Counted from the first letter of the stretch, positions 44,596-54,042 are shown. The stretch: 64,000 nt of DNA from Xanthobacter autotrophicus (GCF_030015065.1 NZ_JAIVFN010000005.1:29630-93629); one strand, 5' to 3'. Program-made: numbers and translations. Notes: a model not told the origin generated them from the sequence alone.

Positions 44596-45374
44596 CTTCC
44601 GGAGAAGCGCGGTGCGCGCTTCTCCGCGAAGGCCAGCCGGCCTTCGCGATAATCGGCGCTCGCATTGGCGAGGCCGGTGGCACGGCGGGCCTCCCCCAGC
44701 AGGGCCTGCGCGCCGGTCTCGGCGGCGCGGATGGCGAGCTTCGCCGCCTTGAGGGTCAGGGGGGCGTTGTCCGCGATGCGCTGGAGCGTGCGCTCGGCGG
44801 CGGCCTCCACCTCGGCGGCGGGGGCAAGCTGGTCCACGGCGCCGATGGCATGGGCCCGCTCCGCGGTGAGCCGCTCGGCGGTGAAGAAGAGGTGCCGCGC
44901 CCCCTGGCTGCCGAACACCCGGAGCACGCGGGGCATGCCGCGGGGATCGTAGCCGAGGCCCAGCCGCGCGGCCGGGATCGCGAAGAAAGCATCGTCGCCG
45001 GCGATCCGCATGTCGCAGCTGGCCGCCAGCGCCGCGCCGGCTCCCACGCACGCGCCCTTTACCAGCGCGATGGTGGGGAAGGCCAAGCCCTCGATGGCCG
45101 AGCAGGCCTGCTCCACCAGGTCGTCATAGCTCTGCGCGCCGGAGGCGTCGGAGCGGGCGGTGTCGAAATCGGAGATGTCGGCGCCGCCGGAGAAGGCGAG
45201 GTCCCCCTCGCCGCGCAGCACGCAGGCGCGAATGTCGGCGCGGCGCGCGGCCTCCTGCGCGAAGGCGCTCAGCGCCCGCCACATGGCGCTGGAGATGGCG
45301 TTGCGCCGCTCCGGATTGGTCAGGACGAGGCGGGCGATGCCGCCCTCGACGGAAATGGCGATGCTGCCAGCCAC
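44592..45374 (-). CDS. Enoyl-CoA hydratase/isomerase (crotonase) family protein
   Basis: The 260-residue product has the crotonase fold with the oxyanion-hole segments FSGGADISDF and KGACVGAGAALAASCDMRIA. The two catalytic Glu of true hydratases are not seen at their usual places (GAGAALA where GGGCELA is expected; IPAARLGLGYDP where a PE dipeptide is expected). It may therefore be an isomerase, hydrolase or other crotonase rather than a hydratase. The GTG start at 45374 follows GGGGGGAGAAGC. The stop is formed by repeat copy 3. Confidence 0.85.
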   Translation of the reverse strand: MAGSIAISVEGGIARLVLTNPERRNAISSAMWRALSAFAQEAARRADIRACVLRGEGDLAFSGGADISDFDTARSDASGAQSYDDLVEQACSAIEGLAFPTIALVKGACVGAGAALAASCDMRIAGDDAFFAIPAARLGLGYDPRGMPRVLRVFGSQGARHLFFTAERLTAERAHAIGAVDQLAPAAEVEAAAERTLQRIADNAPLTLKAAKLAIRAAETGAQALLGEARRATGLANASADYREGRLAFAEKRAPRFSGS

Positions 45375-45917
45375 GCTTCTCCCCCCAAGCTCTCTCGAAC
45401 CTCGCCCGAAGCGCGCTCGAAGCTGCCTTGCCCGGCCGACCGCCGGTGGCAGATGCCCGTCCGGCCCTGCCCCGTCCGTCTCTAAGCGGAACACCGCGAG
45501 GAGGGAAGTTGCTGCATGCAACGAGGGGCGCGAAGCGGGGACGACTTTCGGCGCATCCGCCTGCGGCATTCGAGGCTGCGGCGGGGGATGCGGGGCACGC
45601 GGGATGGCCGCGATGGGCGGAGGGGTTCCGGGGCGGCGCATGAAGCGCCACCCCGTCCCCTACGGGCGCCGGTCAGGGCTTGGCACCCGAAGCACATGCA
45701 CGAGGGCCGCAGCCCAGCGCCCCACCGGCGGCTGGCGGGGGCGGAGGTAGCTCAATCGTGATAATTCGCCATTTCTTGTGTGACCCCGGAAAAAAGCCGT
45801 TTCAAGAAAAAAATGCTGGGAGCGTCAACAAAGGATGCGATTGGTACCTGCGTCCGCACATCTTTAGAAAATGAACGGTTGTGGGGGCGGGCATGTTCCC
45901 GCGTTACTTGGCGGTCT
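45375..45917. other. Intergenic region, no recognised feature
   Basis: These 543 bases lie upstream of the crotonase gene and downstream of the TIGR02186-type gene. Short open frames exist but none has a ribosome site, a recognisable domain or consistent codon use. A slightly AT-richer stretch lies at 45760-45870. No tRNA or repeat was seen. Confidence 0.5.
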
Positions 45918-46772
45918 TCAGTCCCGGCGAAACAGAAGGTTGCCCATAAAGCCGACAGCAAGGCTGCCCAACGCAACCGCGAAACCATACAACCAACCGT
46001 CCCGCTGGGAAAATTCTGCGATCTTTTGCTCGAACCCGGTTTTGTTCACGTCGAAACTCGATAATGACGTTGCGTAAAGTGCGTTGTTCCGGAATACCTT
46101 CACCACGACGGCGTAGCGCCCGAGGGGGGCGGTGCCTGGAATGGCGACGTCGGCGCGGAACGCGCGCGGGCCCAGGAAGGTGACGCCGCCGGGATCCTCA
46201 CGATAGAAGCCCTGCGCGGTCTGGATGCGCACGAAGGCGGTGCGGAACGGGTCGTTGGGCACCACATCGGCGAAATCGGGCCCCACCCGCTGGAGCAGGA
46301 TGTTGCGGGCAAGGCCCACCTGCTCCACCCGCAACGTTTCCGGGCTGGCCATCTGCTCCGCGGGGCGGTTGGAGAGGACGGCGAGGAAGGCCGGCGCCTC
46401 CACGAAGGTGCGGCGGTCCGAATTGACCCACAGGCCGAGCACGCGGGATTTGCGCCAGGTGGTGAAGCTCTCTCCCGGCCCGCGCACGGTGACGACCACG
46501 TCGATGGAGCCGTCTTCCCCATCCTGCGCCTCGGCCACGCCGAAGATCACGATCTCCGCGCCGGCGAAGCTGGATGTGATCCGCACCTGGGGTTGCGAGA
46601 CGGAGACCACCAGGCGGTCGGCCCGGGCCGGCGCCGCGCCGGCGGGCAGCGCCGCGAGCGCGAGCAGGCCGGCGACCATCATGCCCGAGGCCCGGCTGGC
46701 AATACCCTGCGCGAGCGCGCCTTTCCCCATGGCTGGGCTCCTTTTCCGGGGTGCGCCTGCCGTCTGGGTCAT
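45918..46772 (-). CDS. TIGR02186-type conserved exported/membrane protein
   Basis: The 284-residue product has an N-terminal signal (ASGMMVAGLLALAALPAGAAPARA), a beta-rich periplasmic domain (LVVSVSQPQVRITSSFAGAEIVIFG), and one C-terminal membrane segment (WLYGFAVALGSLAVGFMGNLLF). The family is of unknown function and is typically encoded beside a TauE/SafE exporter, as here. It begins with AGGAGG seven bases before the ATG. A 20-bp duplication separates it from the exporter gene, creating a 7-codon frame between them. Confidence 0.85.
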   Translation of the reverse strand: MTQTAGAPRKRSPAMGKGALAQGIASRASGMMVAGLLALAALPAGAAPARADRLVVSVSQPQVRITSSFAGAEIVIFGVAEAQDGEDGSIDVVVTVRGPGESFTTWRKSRVLGLWVNSDRRTFVEAPAFLAVLSNRPAEQMASPETLRVEQVGLARNILLQRVGPDFADVVPNDPFRTAFVRIQTAQGFYREDPGGVTFLGPRAFRADVAIPGTAPLGRYAVVVKVFRNNALYATSLSSFDVNKTGFEQKIAEFSQRDGWLYGFAVALGSLAVGFMGNLLFRRD

Positions 46773-46804
46773 GGCTGCGCCTCCTGGGTCATGGCTGCGC
46801 CTCC
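46765..46804. repeat. 20-bp tandem duplication of a ribosome site and start codon
   Basis: Two perfect copies of TGGGTCATGGCTGCGCCTCC (46765-46784 and 46785-46804) stand head to tail. On the minus strand each carries AGGAGG and a CATGACC start context. Confidence 0.95.
46769..46792 (-). CDS. Seven-codon minicistron MTQEAQP
   Basis: On the minus strand the TauE/SafE gene ends ...TQEAQP with TGA inside ATGA. That ATG opens a 7-codon frame that again encodes MTQEAQP and ends in TGA, inside the ATGA that starts the next gene. It has its own AGGAGG. It may be translated merely as a coupling device. Confidence 0.5.
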   Translation of the reverse strand: MTQEAQP

Positions 46805-47712
46805 TGGGTGACGGCGAAGGTGTCCGCCGGCCGGCTGACGAGGTCGACGCCCACCCGCACCGCCACCGACAGGACCAGGATGCCGAGGAGGAAGCGCAGG
46901 TGCTCCGCCTTCAGGGTCTGTCCGGTGCGGGCGCCGAACTGGGCGCCCATGGTGCCGCCGATCATCAGCACGAAGGCAAGCACCGCGTCCACGGTGCCGT
47001 TGGCCTCGGCGTGGAGCACGGTGGCCACCGCCATGGTCACGAGGGTGAGCACCAGGGACGTGCCCACCGAGGTCTGGGTCGGCACCCTGAGCAGGTAGAT
47101 GAGGGCTGGAACGAGGATGAAGCCGCCGCCGACCCCCAGCACCGCGCCCAGAAGGCCGATCATGAAGCCGATGCCGACCACCGGCAGCGCCGAGACATAG
47201 ATGCGCGAGCGCCGGAACCGCATCTTCAGCGGCAGCCGCATGAACCAGGCCCGGGTGCCCGGGCGCCGCACCGTGGGCGGCAGGCCGCGCCGCGCGCGCG
47301 CGATGGCCTTGAGGCTCTCCACCAGCATGAGCGAGCCGACGGCGCCGAGCAGCATCGCGTAGGAAATGCGGATGGCGAGGTCCACCTGGCCGATCATGCG
47401 CAGCCACAGGAACAGGAGCACGCCCGCCACCGTCCCGGCGAGGCCGCCGGTCAGCAGCACGCCGGCCAGCGTCAGGTCCAGCATGCCCTTGCGCCAGTAG
47501 GACAGGGCGCCGGAAAAGGAGGAGGCGGCCATGTAGGGCGACACGCTGGCCACGGCCACCGCCGGAGGCACGCCCGTGAAGATCAGCAGCGGGGTCATCA
47601 GGAAGCCGCCGCCGACGCCGAACATGCCGGAAATGAACCCCACCGCCAGCCCCATGGCGAAGACGGTGAAGATGGCGATCGGAAGCTCGGCGATGGGCAG
47701 GTAGATGGTCAC
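46789..47712 (-). CDS. TauE/SafE family anion exporter
   Basis: The 307-residue inner-membrane protein has about eight membrane segments in two repeats. Each repeat opens with a GxxxGxGGG-type motif: GFISGMFGVGGGFLMTPLL near the start and GLLGAVLGVGGGFILVPAL in the second half. The family exports sulfite, sulfoacetate or related anions; the actual substrate is not known. It is coupled by the minicistron to the TIGR02186-type gene, a common pairing in alphaproteobacteria. Confidence 0.9.
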   Translation of the reverse strand: MTIYLPIAELPIAIFTVFAMGLAVGFISGMFGVGGGFLMTPLLIFTGVPPAVAVASVSPYMAASSFSGALSYWRKGMLDLTLAGVLLTGGLAGTVAGVLLFLWLRMIGQVDLAIRISYAMLLGAVGSLMLVESLKAIARARRGLPPTVRRPGTRAWFMRLPLKMRFRRSRIYVSALPVVGIGFMIGLLGAVLGVGGGFILVPALIYLLRVPTQTSVGTSLVLTLVTMAVATVLHAEANGTVDAVLAFVLMIGGTMGAQFGARTGQTLKAEHLRFLLGILVLSVAVRVGVDLVSRPADTFAVTQEAQP

Positions 47713-47872
47713 GGGGGAACTTTCGCTGGCGCGCGGCGTCCGTGCCTATACGTCTGGAGTTCCATGGATGAAAGCTGAAGCAAGTCCATCGGGCAAATGC
47801 ACGGAGCTGCACGCTGACATGAGACCTTGAAGCGACAGGATCGGGATTCAGGTGGCCTGGCGCATGCCCCGG

Positions 47873-48535
47873 TCAGGTGGCAGGGCAATCTGACCGGATC
47901 CGGCCCCGACGCCGCCGTGCCTCGGCTGCGAGCGCGACCAGCAGGCCGGAGAACCCGCGGGCCAGGCTGGCGCGGGAGGCGCCGTGGGGGATGCCGGAGC
48001 GTCCGGGCAGGTGGATGAAGAGCACCGGCGGCACGGCCCCTTTGCTGCGGGCGCACGCCTGGGCGGCCGCGAGGGCGTGGAAATAGGCGGCGTTGCACAG
48101 GTAGCGGCCGGCGTCGCCCGAGGCCGCGGCCGCGATGCCGCACCGTCTCAGCGCCGAGGCCCAGGGCAGCACCGGAGCGGTGGACCGGTAGTCGTCCGGG
48201 CCACGGGGCGCGAGGCGGCGTCCCGGCGGATGCCGGCCCTGAGCATCCGGGAATGGGCGCGCCGCATTCATCGCGCGCGCCTCCAGGCCCACGTGACGGC
48301 GCCGGGCGGCGACGCCCAGCAGCAGGACGCCGTCGAACGCCTGCTCGTCCATCAGGGTGTCGAGGTGCGGCAGCACGCTCCAGCGCGTGGGCAGGATCTC
48401 GAACACGATCTCCACGTCCGCCAGCGCCGGACGCCGCAGGCGCAGCAGGTCACGCGCCGTGCGCTGCGAGGGGTTCAGCGGCACGCCGGGAAACGGCCCG
48501 AAGGCGGTGACGAGGATGCGCAGCCGGCGCGTCAC
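47873..48535 (-). CDS. pcp: Pyroglutamyl-peptidase I (peptidase C15)
   Basis: The 220-residue product has the N-terminal LVTAFGPFPGVPLNPSQ. The likely catalytic Glu is in HVGLEARAMN, the Cys in DAGRYLCNAAYF and the His in VLFIHLPG, in the order of peptidase C15 enzymes that remove N-terminal pyroglutamate. The C-terminus is unusually Arg-rich. The GTG at 48535, ten bases after the meaB stop, follows GAGGCCGGGG, suggesting cotranscription with meaB. Confidence 0.85.
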   Translation of the reverse strand: MTRRLRILVTAFGPFPGVPLNPSQRTARDLLRLRRPALADVEIVFEILPTRWSVLPHLDTLMDEQAFDGVLLLGVAARRRHVGLEARAMNAARPFPDAQGRHPPGRRLAPRGPDDYRSTAPVLPWASALRRCGIAAAASGDAGRYLCNAAYFHALAAAQACARSKGAVPPVLFIHLPGRSGIPHGASRASLARGFSGLLVALAAEARRRRGRIRSDCPAT

Positions 48536-48545
48536 GGCCCCGGCC

Positions 48546-49532
48546 TCACAGCCCGATGAGGCCGGCAATCTCCGCCGCCGCCAGCGCCGGGGCGAGGGTG
48601 CCGGCCGCCACCTCCCGCTCGAGGGCGGGCAGGCGGGCCTTCACCGCCGGGTCGTGGGTGACCTTCTCGGCGAGGCGCTCATTGAGCAGGGTCCACATCC
48701 AGCGCACCTGCTGCGCCTGCCGGGTGGCGGCGAATGTGCCGGCCGCCTCGCATTTGCGCCGGTGCAGCACCACCTGCTCCCAGACATCGGGGATGCCGTC
48801 GCCGGTGAGCGCGGAATAGGTCAGCACCGGCGGCGACCAGTGGGGCAGGCGGGCGCCGAGCAGATGGAGCGCCGTGCGATATTCACCGGCAGCGGCGCGG
48901 GCGCGGGTGATGTTGTCGCCGTCCGCCTTGTTCACGGCCACGATGTCGGCGAGTTCCAGCACGCCTTTCTTGATGCCCTGCAGCTCATCGCCGGCACCCG
49001 GCAGCATGAGGACGAGGAAGGTGTCGGTGAGGTCGGCCACGGCGGTTTCGGACTGGCCCACGCCCACGGTTTCCACCAGCACCACGTCGAAGCCGGCCGC
49101 CTCGCACAGCAGCATGGTCTCGCGGGTCTTGGCGGCGATGCCACCCAGGGTGCCGCCGGACGGCGACGGGCGGATGAAGGCGTTGCGGTCCACCGCGAGG
49201 CGCGCCATGCGGGTCTTGTCGCCGAGGATGGAGCCGCCGGTGCGGGTGGAGGAGGGGTCCACCGCCAGCACCGCCACCTTGTGGCCCTGCTGCGTGAGAT
49301 AGGTGCCCAGCGCGTCGATGGTGGTGGACTTGCCGACCCCCGGCACCCCGGTGATGCCCACCCGGAAGGCGCCGCCGGTACGCGGCAGCAGGGATTGCAG
49401 CAGCACCTGGGCCCGCCGGCGATGGTCGGTGCGGCGCGATTCCACGAGGGTGATGGCCCGCGCCAGCGCCGCCCGCTCACCTTTGGCGACGCCCTGCGCA
49501 AGCTTCTCGTCGTCCTCGTGCCGTGCCGTCAT
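48546..49532 (-). CDS. meaB: MeaB/ArgK-family G3E GTPase, methylmalonyl-CoA mutase chaperone
   Basis: The 328-residue product has P-loop [52 protein letters not shown] (Walker B) and NKAD (guanine specificity). These are diagnostic for MeaB, which protects and reloads adenosylcobalamin-dependent methylmalonyl-CoA mutase. No mutase gene lies in the window. It is followed by pcp with a 10-base gap. Confidence 0.95.
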   Translation of the reverse strand: MTARHEDDEKLAQGVAKGERAALARAITLVESRRTDHRRRAQVLLQSLLPRTGGAFRVGITGVPGVGKSTTIDALGTYLTQQGHKVAVLAVDPSSTRTGGSILGDKTRMARLAVDRNAFIRPSPSGGTLGGIAAKTRETMLLCEAAGFDVVLVETVGVGQSETAVADLTDTFLVLMLPGAGDELQGIKKGVLELADIVAVNKADGDNITRARAAAGEYRTALHLLGARLPHWSPPVLTYSALTGDGIPDVWEQVVLHRRKCEAAGTFAATRQAQQVRWMWTLLNERLAEKVTHDPAVKARLPALEREVAAGTLAPALAAAEIAGLIGL

Positions 49533-49566
49533 ATTTGGTTCCCCCGTTCCGCAGCAGTTTTAATCC

Positions 49567-49592
49567 GGAACCCGTGTGCCAGCGTGAACGTT
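49567..49592 (+). promoter_or_regulatory. Sigma-EcfG-type promoter upstream of csbD-like gene
   Basis: GGAAC (49567-49571), a 17-base spacer and CGTT (49589-49592) match the GGAAC-N16/17-CGTT pattern of the alphaproteobacterial general stress sigma factor EcfG. It lies 38 bases before the ATG of a CsbD stress protein, which fits that regulon. Confidence 0.7.
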
Positions 49593-49629
49593 CCTCCAGC
49601 ATAATTCCACTCCAACGGAGGACGAACGC

Positions 49630-49836
49630 ATGAACTGGGATCGGATCGAAGGCAACTGGAAGCAGATGACCGGCAATCTCAAGGCCCAGTGGGGCAAGCT
49701 CACTGACGATGACATGGCCGAAATCAACGGCAACCGCGAGATTCTTGAAGGCAAGCTGCAGGAGCGCTACGGCTATGCCAAGGATGAGGTGAAGCGCCAG
49801 GTCGATACCTGGTCCACCAACATCCGCACCATGTGA
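49630..49836 (+). CDS. CsbD family general stress protein
   Basis: The 68-residue product has the CsbD pattern: MNWDRIEGNWKQMTGNLKAQWG at the start, LTDDDMAEINGNREIL in the middle and LQERYGYAKDEVKRQVDTW near the end. It is small, charged and helical, likely cytoplasmic. The biochemical role is unknown; the family is induced by general stress. GGAGG precedes the ATG, a sigma-EcfG-like promoter lies upstream, and a strong terminator follows, so it is an autonomous unit. Confidence 0.95.
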   Translation: MNWDRIEGNWKQMTGNLKAQWGKLTDDDMAEINGNREILEGKLQERYGYAKDEVKRQVDTWSTNIRTM

Positions 49837-49857
49837 TCACGAGCCTCCCGCGACACG

Positions 49858-49886
49858 CCCCGTGCCTGCCGGCGCGGGGATTTTTA
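49858..49886 (+). terminator. Rho-independent terminator after csbD-like gene
   Basis: A CCCCGTG / CGCGGGG stem with an 8-base loop (49858-49879) is followed by ATTTTTAT. It lies 22 bases after the stop of the CsbD gene. Confidence 0.8.
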
Positions 49887-49895
49887 TCTGAATTT

Positions 49896-50387
49896 TCAGG
49901 CTGTTGCGACCTTGACGATACCGCTCTGGTCGAGCGGGGCCAGCGCCTCGGCCGCGCGCACGCCGGAAATGACGATTTCAGGCGCGATCTCGGTCAAGGG
50001 CACCAGGGCGAAGGCGCGCTCCAGCAGGCGGGGATGGGGGATCTCCAGGTCCGGCTCGGCGATATTTTCGTTTGCAAACAACAGGATGTCGATGTCGATC
50101 CGGCGCGGCCCGAAGCGCACCTCGTGGGGCCGGTCGCGCCCCAGCATCCGCTCCACAGCCAAGGCCAGGAACAGCAGGCTGCGGGGCGCCACCGGGCTTT
50201 TTATCTCAACCACTTGGTTGAGGTAGGGCCCCTGCGGGATCGGCCCCCAGGGCGGCGTCTCGTAGAGCGAGGAGCGGGCGCCGATGGTGAGCCCGGCCCG
50301 GGCCAGCACGCCCAGCGCCAGCCCCATGGTGGCGGCCCGGTCGCCCACGTTGGAGCCGAGGCACAGATAGGCGGTGCGGTGGGTCAC
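49896..50387 (-). CDS. folK: 2-amino-4-hydroxy-6-hydroxymethyldihydropteridine pyrophosphokinase
   Basis: The 163-residue HPPK has AYLCLGSNVGDR at the N-terminus, SSLYETPPWG, GPYLNQVVEI, and GPRRIDIDILLFAN with the metal-binding Asp pair, then IPHPRLLERAFAL. It pyrophosphorylates the pterin before condensation by FolP in folate synthesis. The GTG start overlaps the folP stop by four bases (GTGA). A folB gene, often found between folP and folK, is absent here. Confidence 0.95.
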   Translation of the reverse strand: MTHRTAYLCLGSNVGDRAATMGLALGVLARAGLTIGARSSLYETPPWGPIPQGPYLNQVVEIKSPVAPRSLLFLALAVERMLGRDRPHEVRFGPRRIDIDILLFANENIAEPDLEIPHPRLLERAFALVPLTEIAPEIVISGVRAAEALAPLDQSGIVKVATA

Positions 50388-51328
50388 GAGGCGTCCCGGA
50401 TGGCCTCGGCGACGCGTGCCGCCTGTACGTGGGCGGCCACGTCGTGCACCCGGATGATCTCCACCCCGGCCATGATGCCGATGACGTTGGAGGCGATGGT
50501 GCCCGGCAGGCGCTCCGCCGGAGTGGTCTCGATCACCTTTCCGATCAATGACTTGCGCGATGTGCCCAGCAGGATGGGCAGGTCCAGCACCCGCAATTCG
50601 CCGAGCCGGCGGACCGCGGCGAGGTTCTGCGGAAAGCTCTTGCCGAAGCCGATTCCGGGGTCGAGGACGAGGCGCTCGCGCTTCACGCCGGCCCTGTCGG
50701 CCATATCGAGAGCTTTCTCGAAGAAGTCCAGCATATCGGCAACGATGTCGAGGGTTTCATCGACTTCGGTTCGGTTGTGCATCACCACCGCCGCCGCGTC
50801 GTGGTCCGCCACCACCTTCGCCATGTCCGGGTCGCGGGAAAAACCCCAGACGTCGTTGACGATCACCGCCCCGGCCGCGAGCGCCCGCCGGGCGACGTAG
50901 GCCTTGTAGGTGTCCACGGAGATGGGCAGGCCGGTCTCGGCGGCCAGCGGCGCGATGACCGGGGCGATGCGCGCCCATTCGTCTTCCGCCTCCACCGGGG
51001 TGTGGCCCGGCCGCGTCGATTCGCCGCCCACGTCGAGCATGTCCGCGCCCTCCGCCACCAGGCGCCGGGCGGTGGCGAGCGCGTCGGCCGGCGCGGCGCT
51101 GGCACCGCCGTCGGAAAAGGAATCGGGCGTCACGTTGAGGATGCCCATGACAAGGGTGCGCGGGCCGAGCGCGATGGCGCGGCCACAGGCATGAAGGGTG
51201 CGGGAGGGAGCAGCGGGCAAGGGCGGCGGGCCTGGGCAGGGTCGGTTGGACGGGGGCCCAATGAACCGCGCGGCGCCGGCCTTTGCAACAGGGGCCGGAA
51301 GGAAGACGGGGCGCGGCTTTCGCCGCAC
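50384..51328 (-). CDS. folP: Dihydropteroate synthase
   Basis: The product has all DHPS motifs: [53 protein letters not shown] and GTSRKSLIG. It joins p-aminobenzoate to the pterin pyrophosphate made by FolK. The first ~36 residues are Pro/Ala-rich and not conserved, so the start is unresolved. Candidates are GTG at 51328, which lies within a degenerate hairpin repeat, and TTG at 51220. It is coupled to folK by a GTGA overlap. Confidence 0.93.
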   Translation of the reverse strand: MRRKPRPVFLPAPVAKAGAARFIGPPSNRPCPGPPPLPAAPSRTLHACGRAIALGPRTLVMGILNVTPDSFSDGGASAAPADALATARRLVAEGADMLDVGGESTRPGHTPVEAEDEWARIAPVIAPLAAETGLPISVDTYKAYVARRALAAGAVIVNDVWGFSRDPDMAKVVADHDAAAVVMHNRTEVDETLDIVADMLDFFEKALDMADRAGVKRERLVLDPGIGFGKSFPQNLAAVRRLGELRVLDLPILLGTSRKSLIGKVIETTPAERLPGTIASNVIGIMAGVEIIRVHDVAAHVQAARVAEAIRDAS

Positions 51329-51451
51329 CGTGATGAGGACGTGACGGGCGCGGCTTCCGCCGCGCCGTGGGGTGGAAGTGACGGGTGCGGCTTCCGCCGC
51401 GCCGTGGGGTGGAAGTGACGGGCGCGGCTTCCGCCGCGCCGTGGGGAGGGA
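51305..51451. repeat. 37-bp tandem repeat of hairpins between msrA and folP
   Basis: Three near-identical 37-bp units (51341-51377, 51378-51414, 51415-51451) each contain GCGCGGC-TTCC-GCCGCGC, or a one-base variant, able to fold as a 7-bp hairpin. A degenerate fourth unit precedes them (51305-51340). The array ends five bases before the msrA stop codon. Confidence 0.9.
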
Positions 51452-51455
51452 AGGG

Positions 51456-52112
<657 letters not shown>

Positions 52113-52274
52113 GGCGGGCTCCTCGCTGGGGCGTCGCGCCGGGCATCGGACCCGTCGCGCGCGCATGGGGACATGAAGGGAGGCGCCGGCGGCGAGCCGG
52201 GCCGGATCCCCAATATGGGAAGCCCGCGGCGTTTGCGCGAGGGGGCGCCGCGCCCCGGAGCCCGATCCGGTCAG

Positions 52275-52303
52275 GCGGTCTCGATCCGATCGGTGAATCC
52301 GTC
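52275..52303. repeat. Dispersed structured repeat, family A, partial copy 5
   Basis: GATCCGATCGGTGAATCCGT is the reverse complement of the GATTCACCGATCGGATC part of copies 1 and 3. It lies nine bases past the 3' end of the small membrane protein gene, the same relative place as the other copies. Confidence 0.6.
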
Positions 52304-52311
52304 TGTCCCCA

Positions 52312-52629
52312 TTACCGGGAAATCTCGAAGCGCGAGCGCTCGCGCACCCGGCCGAGGGCGAGCAGGATGAGCCCTACCACCACCAGCAGCAGGAAGGCCG
52401 GCAGGGACAAAAGCGGCAGGATGGCGGTGCTCCAGACCCCGGGCAGGCCGGCGCGGCCCGCGTTTTCCGCCTGCTCCAGCGTTCCGGGCGACAGCGCGAA
52501 CCAGGCATCGCCCGTGGAGGTGAACACCAGCGCGGAGGACGCGATGGAGCGCGTGCCGTCCACGATGAGGGCGACGAAGCCGCCGGCCACGAGCCAGAAT
52601 CCGATGAAGCGGAACAGGAAGCGGATCAT
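52312..52629 (-). CDS. Small membrane protein of unknown function
   Basis: The 105-residue product has two likely membrane segments, [19 protein letters not shown] (about 4-24) and [21 protein letters not shown] (about 73-93). A short extracytoplasmic loop lies between them and a basic tail [12 protein letters not shown] follows. It resembles petite conserved alphaproteobacterial membrane proteins, but I do not know its role. The ATG at 52629 is chosen because upstream sequence to 52683 is Arg/Gly-rich and implausible. Confidence 0.7.
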   Translation of the reverse strand: MIRFLFRFIGFWLVAGGFVALIVDGTRSIASSALVFTSTGDAWFALSPGTLEQAENAGRAGLPGVWSTAILPLLSLPAFLLLVVVGLILLALGRVRERSRFEISR

Positions 52630-52937
52630 GGGTCGGCGCTGGGCTCCCTCGCGTCTTCGGGCGGTGCGCCCGGCCCCTTCCATTTAGGCGGGATCGGCCA
52701 AGATTGCACGCCCCCCGGTGCGGGAGCGGCTTGGCTGGGGGGCGGCTTTTGTCATCCCTCGTGCTGCAACCCTCTCCCGCTTGCGGGGGGAGGGAGCACC
52801 GGCGGCTTGGGCAGGAGGGGGCGCCTCGGCAACCAAGCCCGCAGCCCGCCCCGCCATGCGCAGCCCGGAGGGCGATCCCGACCCCTTGCGCGCCATTGCC
52901 CCTTGAAGCCGGGCGCGGGTAATGCTTCCATCACGTC
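52630..52937. other. Intergenic region with one REP-like hairpin
   Basis: The 308 bases between divergent genes hold an imperfect hairpin at 52770-52794 (CCCTCTCCCGC / GCGGGGGGAGGG). The same arm encloses two further hairpins in the element at 63910-63993. The rest should contain promoters for the membrane protein and GNAT genes; none is obvious. Confidence 0.5.
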
Positions 52938-53447
52938 ATGAGTACGGGCCTCATCGAAATCCGCAGGGCCAAGCCGGCCGACGCAGAGGCGATCGCGGCG
53001 GTTCACGACGCGGCTTGGCGCACGGCCTATCGCGGCCTCATCCCCGGCGTCGAGCTGGAACGGATGGTGGAGCGGCGCGGCCCGCGCTGGTGGGACGCCG
53101 CCATCCGGCGCGGCAGCCGCCTGTCCGTGCTGCTGGTGGGCGATGACCTCGCCGGCTATGTGAATTACGGCGGCAACCGCGCCAAGAGCCTGCCCTATGG
53201 CGGCGAGATCTATGAGATCTACCTACAACCTTTGTATCAGGGCCTCGGCTTCGGCCAGCGTCTGTTTGCGGCGGCCCGCCGGGACCTGAGTCTTGCACGG
53301 CTCGATGGTCTCGTGGTGTGGGCGCTCGCCGAGAACGAGAATGCGGTGGGCTTCTACAAGGCGCTGGGGGGGCAACCGGTCGCATCCTCGACGGAGCAGT
53401 TCGGCTCGAAAACGCTGGACAAGATCGCCTTCGCTTGGCAGCGGTAA
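52938..53447 (+). CDS. GNAT family N-acetyltransferase
   Basis: The 169-residue product has the GNAT fold. An N-terminal IEIRRAKPADAEAIAAVHDAAW is followed by the beta4/alpha3 acetyl-CoA site (EIYEIYLQPLYQGLGFGQRLF with QGLGFG as the pyrophosphate loop) and ENENAVGFYKALGG. The acceptor is unknown; the sequence resembles the RimI-like branch. It lies 52 bases upstream of ppa in the same direction, so the two may share a transcript. Confidence 0.88.
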   Translation: MSTGLIEIRRAKPADAEAIAAVHDAAWRTAYRGLIPGVELERMVERRGPRWWDAAIRRGSRLSVLLVGDDLAGYVNYGGNRAKSLPYGGEIYEIYLQPLYQGLGFGQRLFAAARRDLSLARLDGLVVWALAENENAVGFYKALGGQPVASSTEQFGSKTLDKIAFAWQR

Positions 53448-53499
53448 CCCCCGCGCGGGCGACCGCCCGCGTGGACCGTAGCTATCCAGCGAGTGTATC

Positions 53500-54042
53500 A
53501 TGCGCATCGATGCGATCCCGATCGGCAAGAACCCGCCCCACGACGTGAACGTGTTGATCGAGGTTCCGATCGGCGGCGAGCCCATCAAGTACGAGCTCGA
53601 CAAGGCTGCCGGTACCCTCTTCGTCGATCGCTTCCTTTATACCGCCATGCGGTATCCTGGAAACTATGGCTTCATTCCGCACACTTTGTCCGGCGACGGC
53701 GATCCCTGCGACGTGCTGGTGGCGAATACCCGCGCCATCGTGGCCGGCGCGGTCATCAGCGTGCGTCCCGTGGGCGTCCTGCTGATGGAGGACGAGGCCG
53801 GAATCGACGAGAAGATCATCGCCGTTCCCTCCTCCAAGCTCACCAAGCGCTACGACCGGGTTGAGAACTATTCCGACCTGCCGGAGATCACGCTGAAGCA
53901 GATCGAGCACTTCTTCGAGCACTACAAGGATCTCGAGCCCAACAAGTGGGTGAAGATCCTCGGCTGGGGCGACGCGGCCCAGGCCCAGAAGCTGATCGTG
54001 GAAGGCATCGAGCGCGCCAAGGCCGAAGGCAAGGAAGGCTGA
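53500..54042 (+). CDS. ppa: Inorganic pyrophosphatase (family I)
   Basis: The 180-residue product has the family I patterns: [18 protein letters not shown], the metal-binding signature [10 protein letters not shown], and [22 protein letters not shown]. It hydrolyses pyrophosphate to drive biosynthetic reactions in the cytoplasm. Length and motifs match bacterial hexameric enzymes. A GC-rich inverted repeat just after the stop separates it from convergent nasA. Confidence 0.97.
   Translation: MRIDAIPIGKNPPHDVNVLIEVPIGGEPIKYELDKAAGTLFVDRFLYTAMRYPGNYGFIPHTLSGDGDPCDVLVANTRAIVAGAVISVRPVGVLLMEDEAGIDEKIIAVPSSKLTKRYDRVENYSDLPEITLKQIEHFFEHYKDLEPNKWVKILGWGDAAQAQKLIVEGIERAKAEGKEG

Noticed and set aside
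45375..45917. Short plus-strand frames in the 543-base gap considered as small genes
   Set aside because: There is no ribosome site, no domain and strongly Arg/Pro-biased translations typical of noncoding high-GC DNA.
49896..51328. Expected folB between folP and folK
   Set aside because: folP and folK overlap directly (GTGA), so there is no room for folB; its absence here is not by itself unusual.
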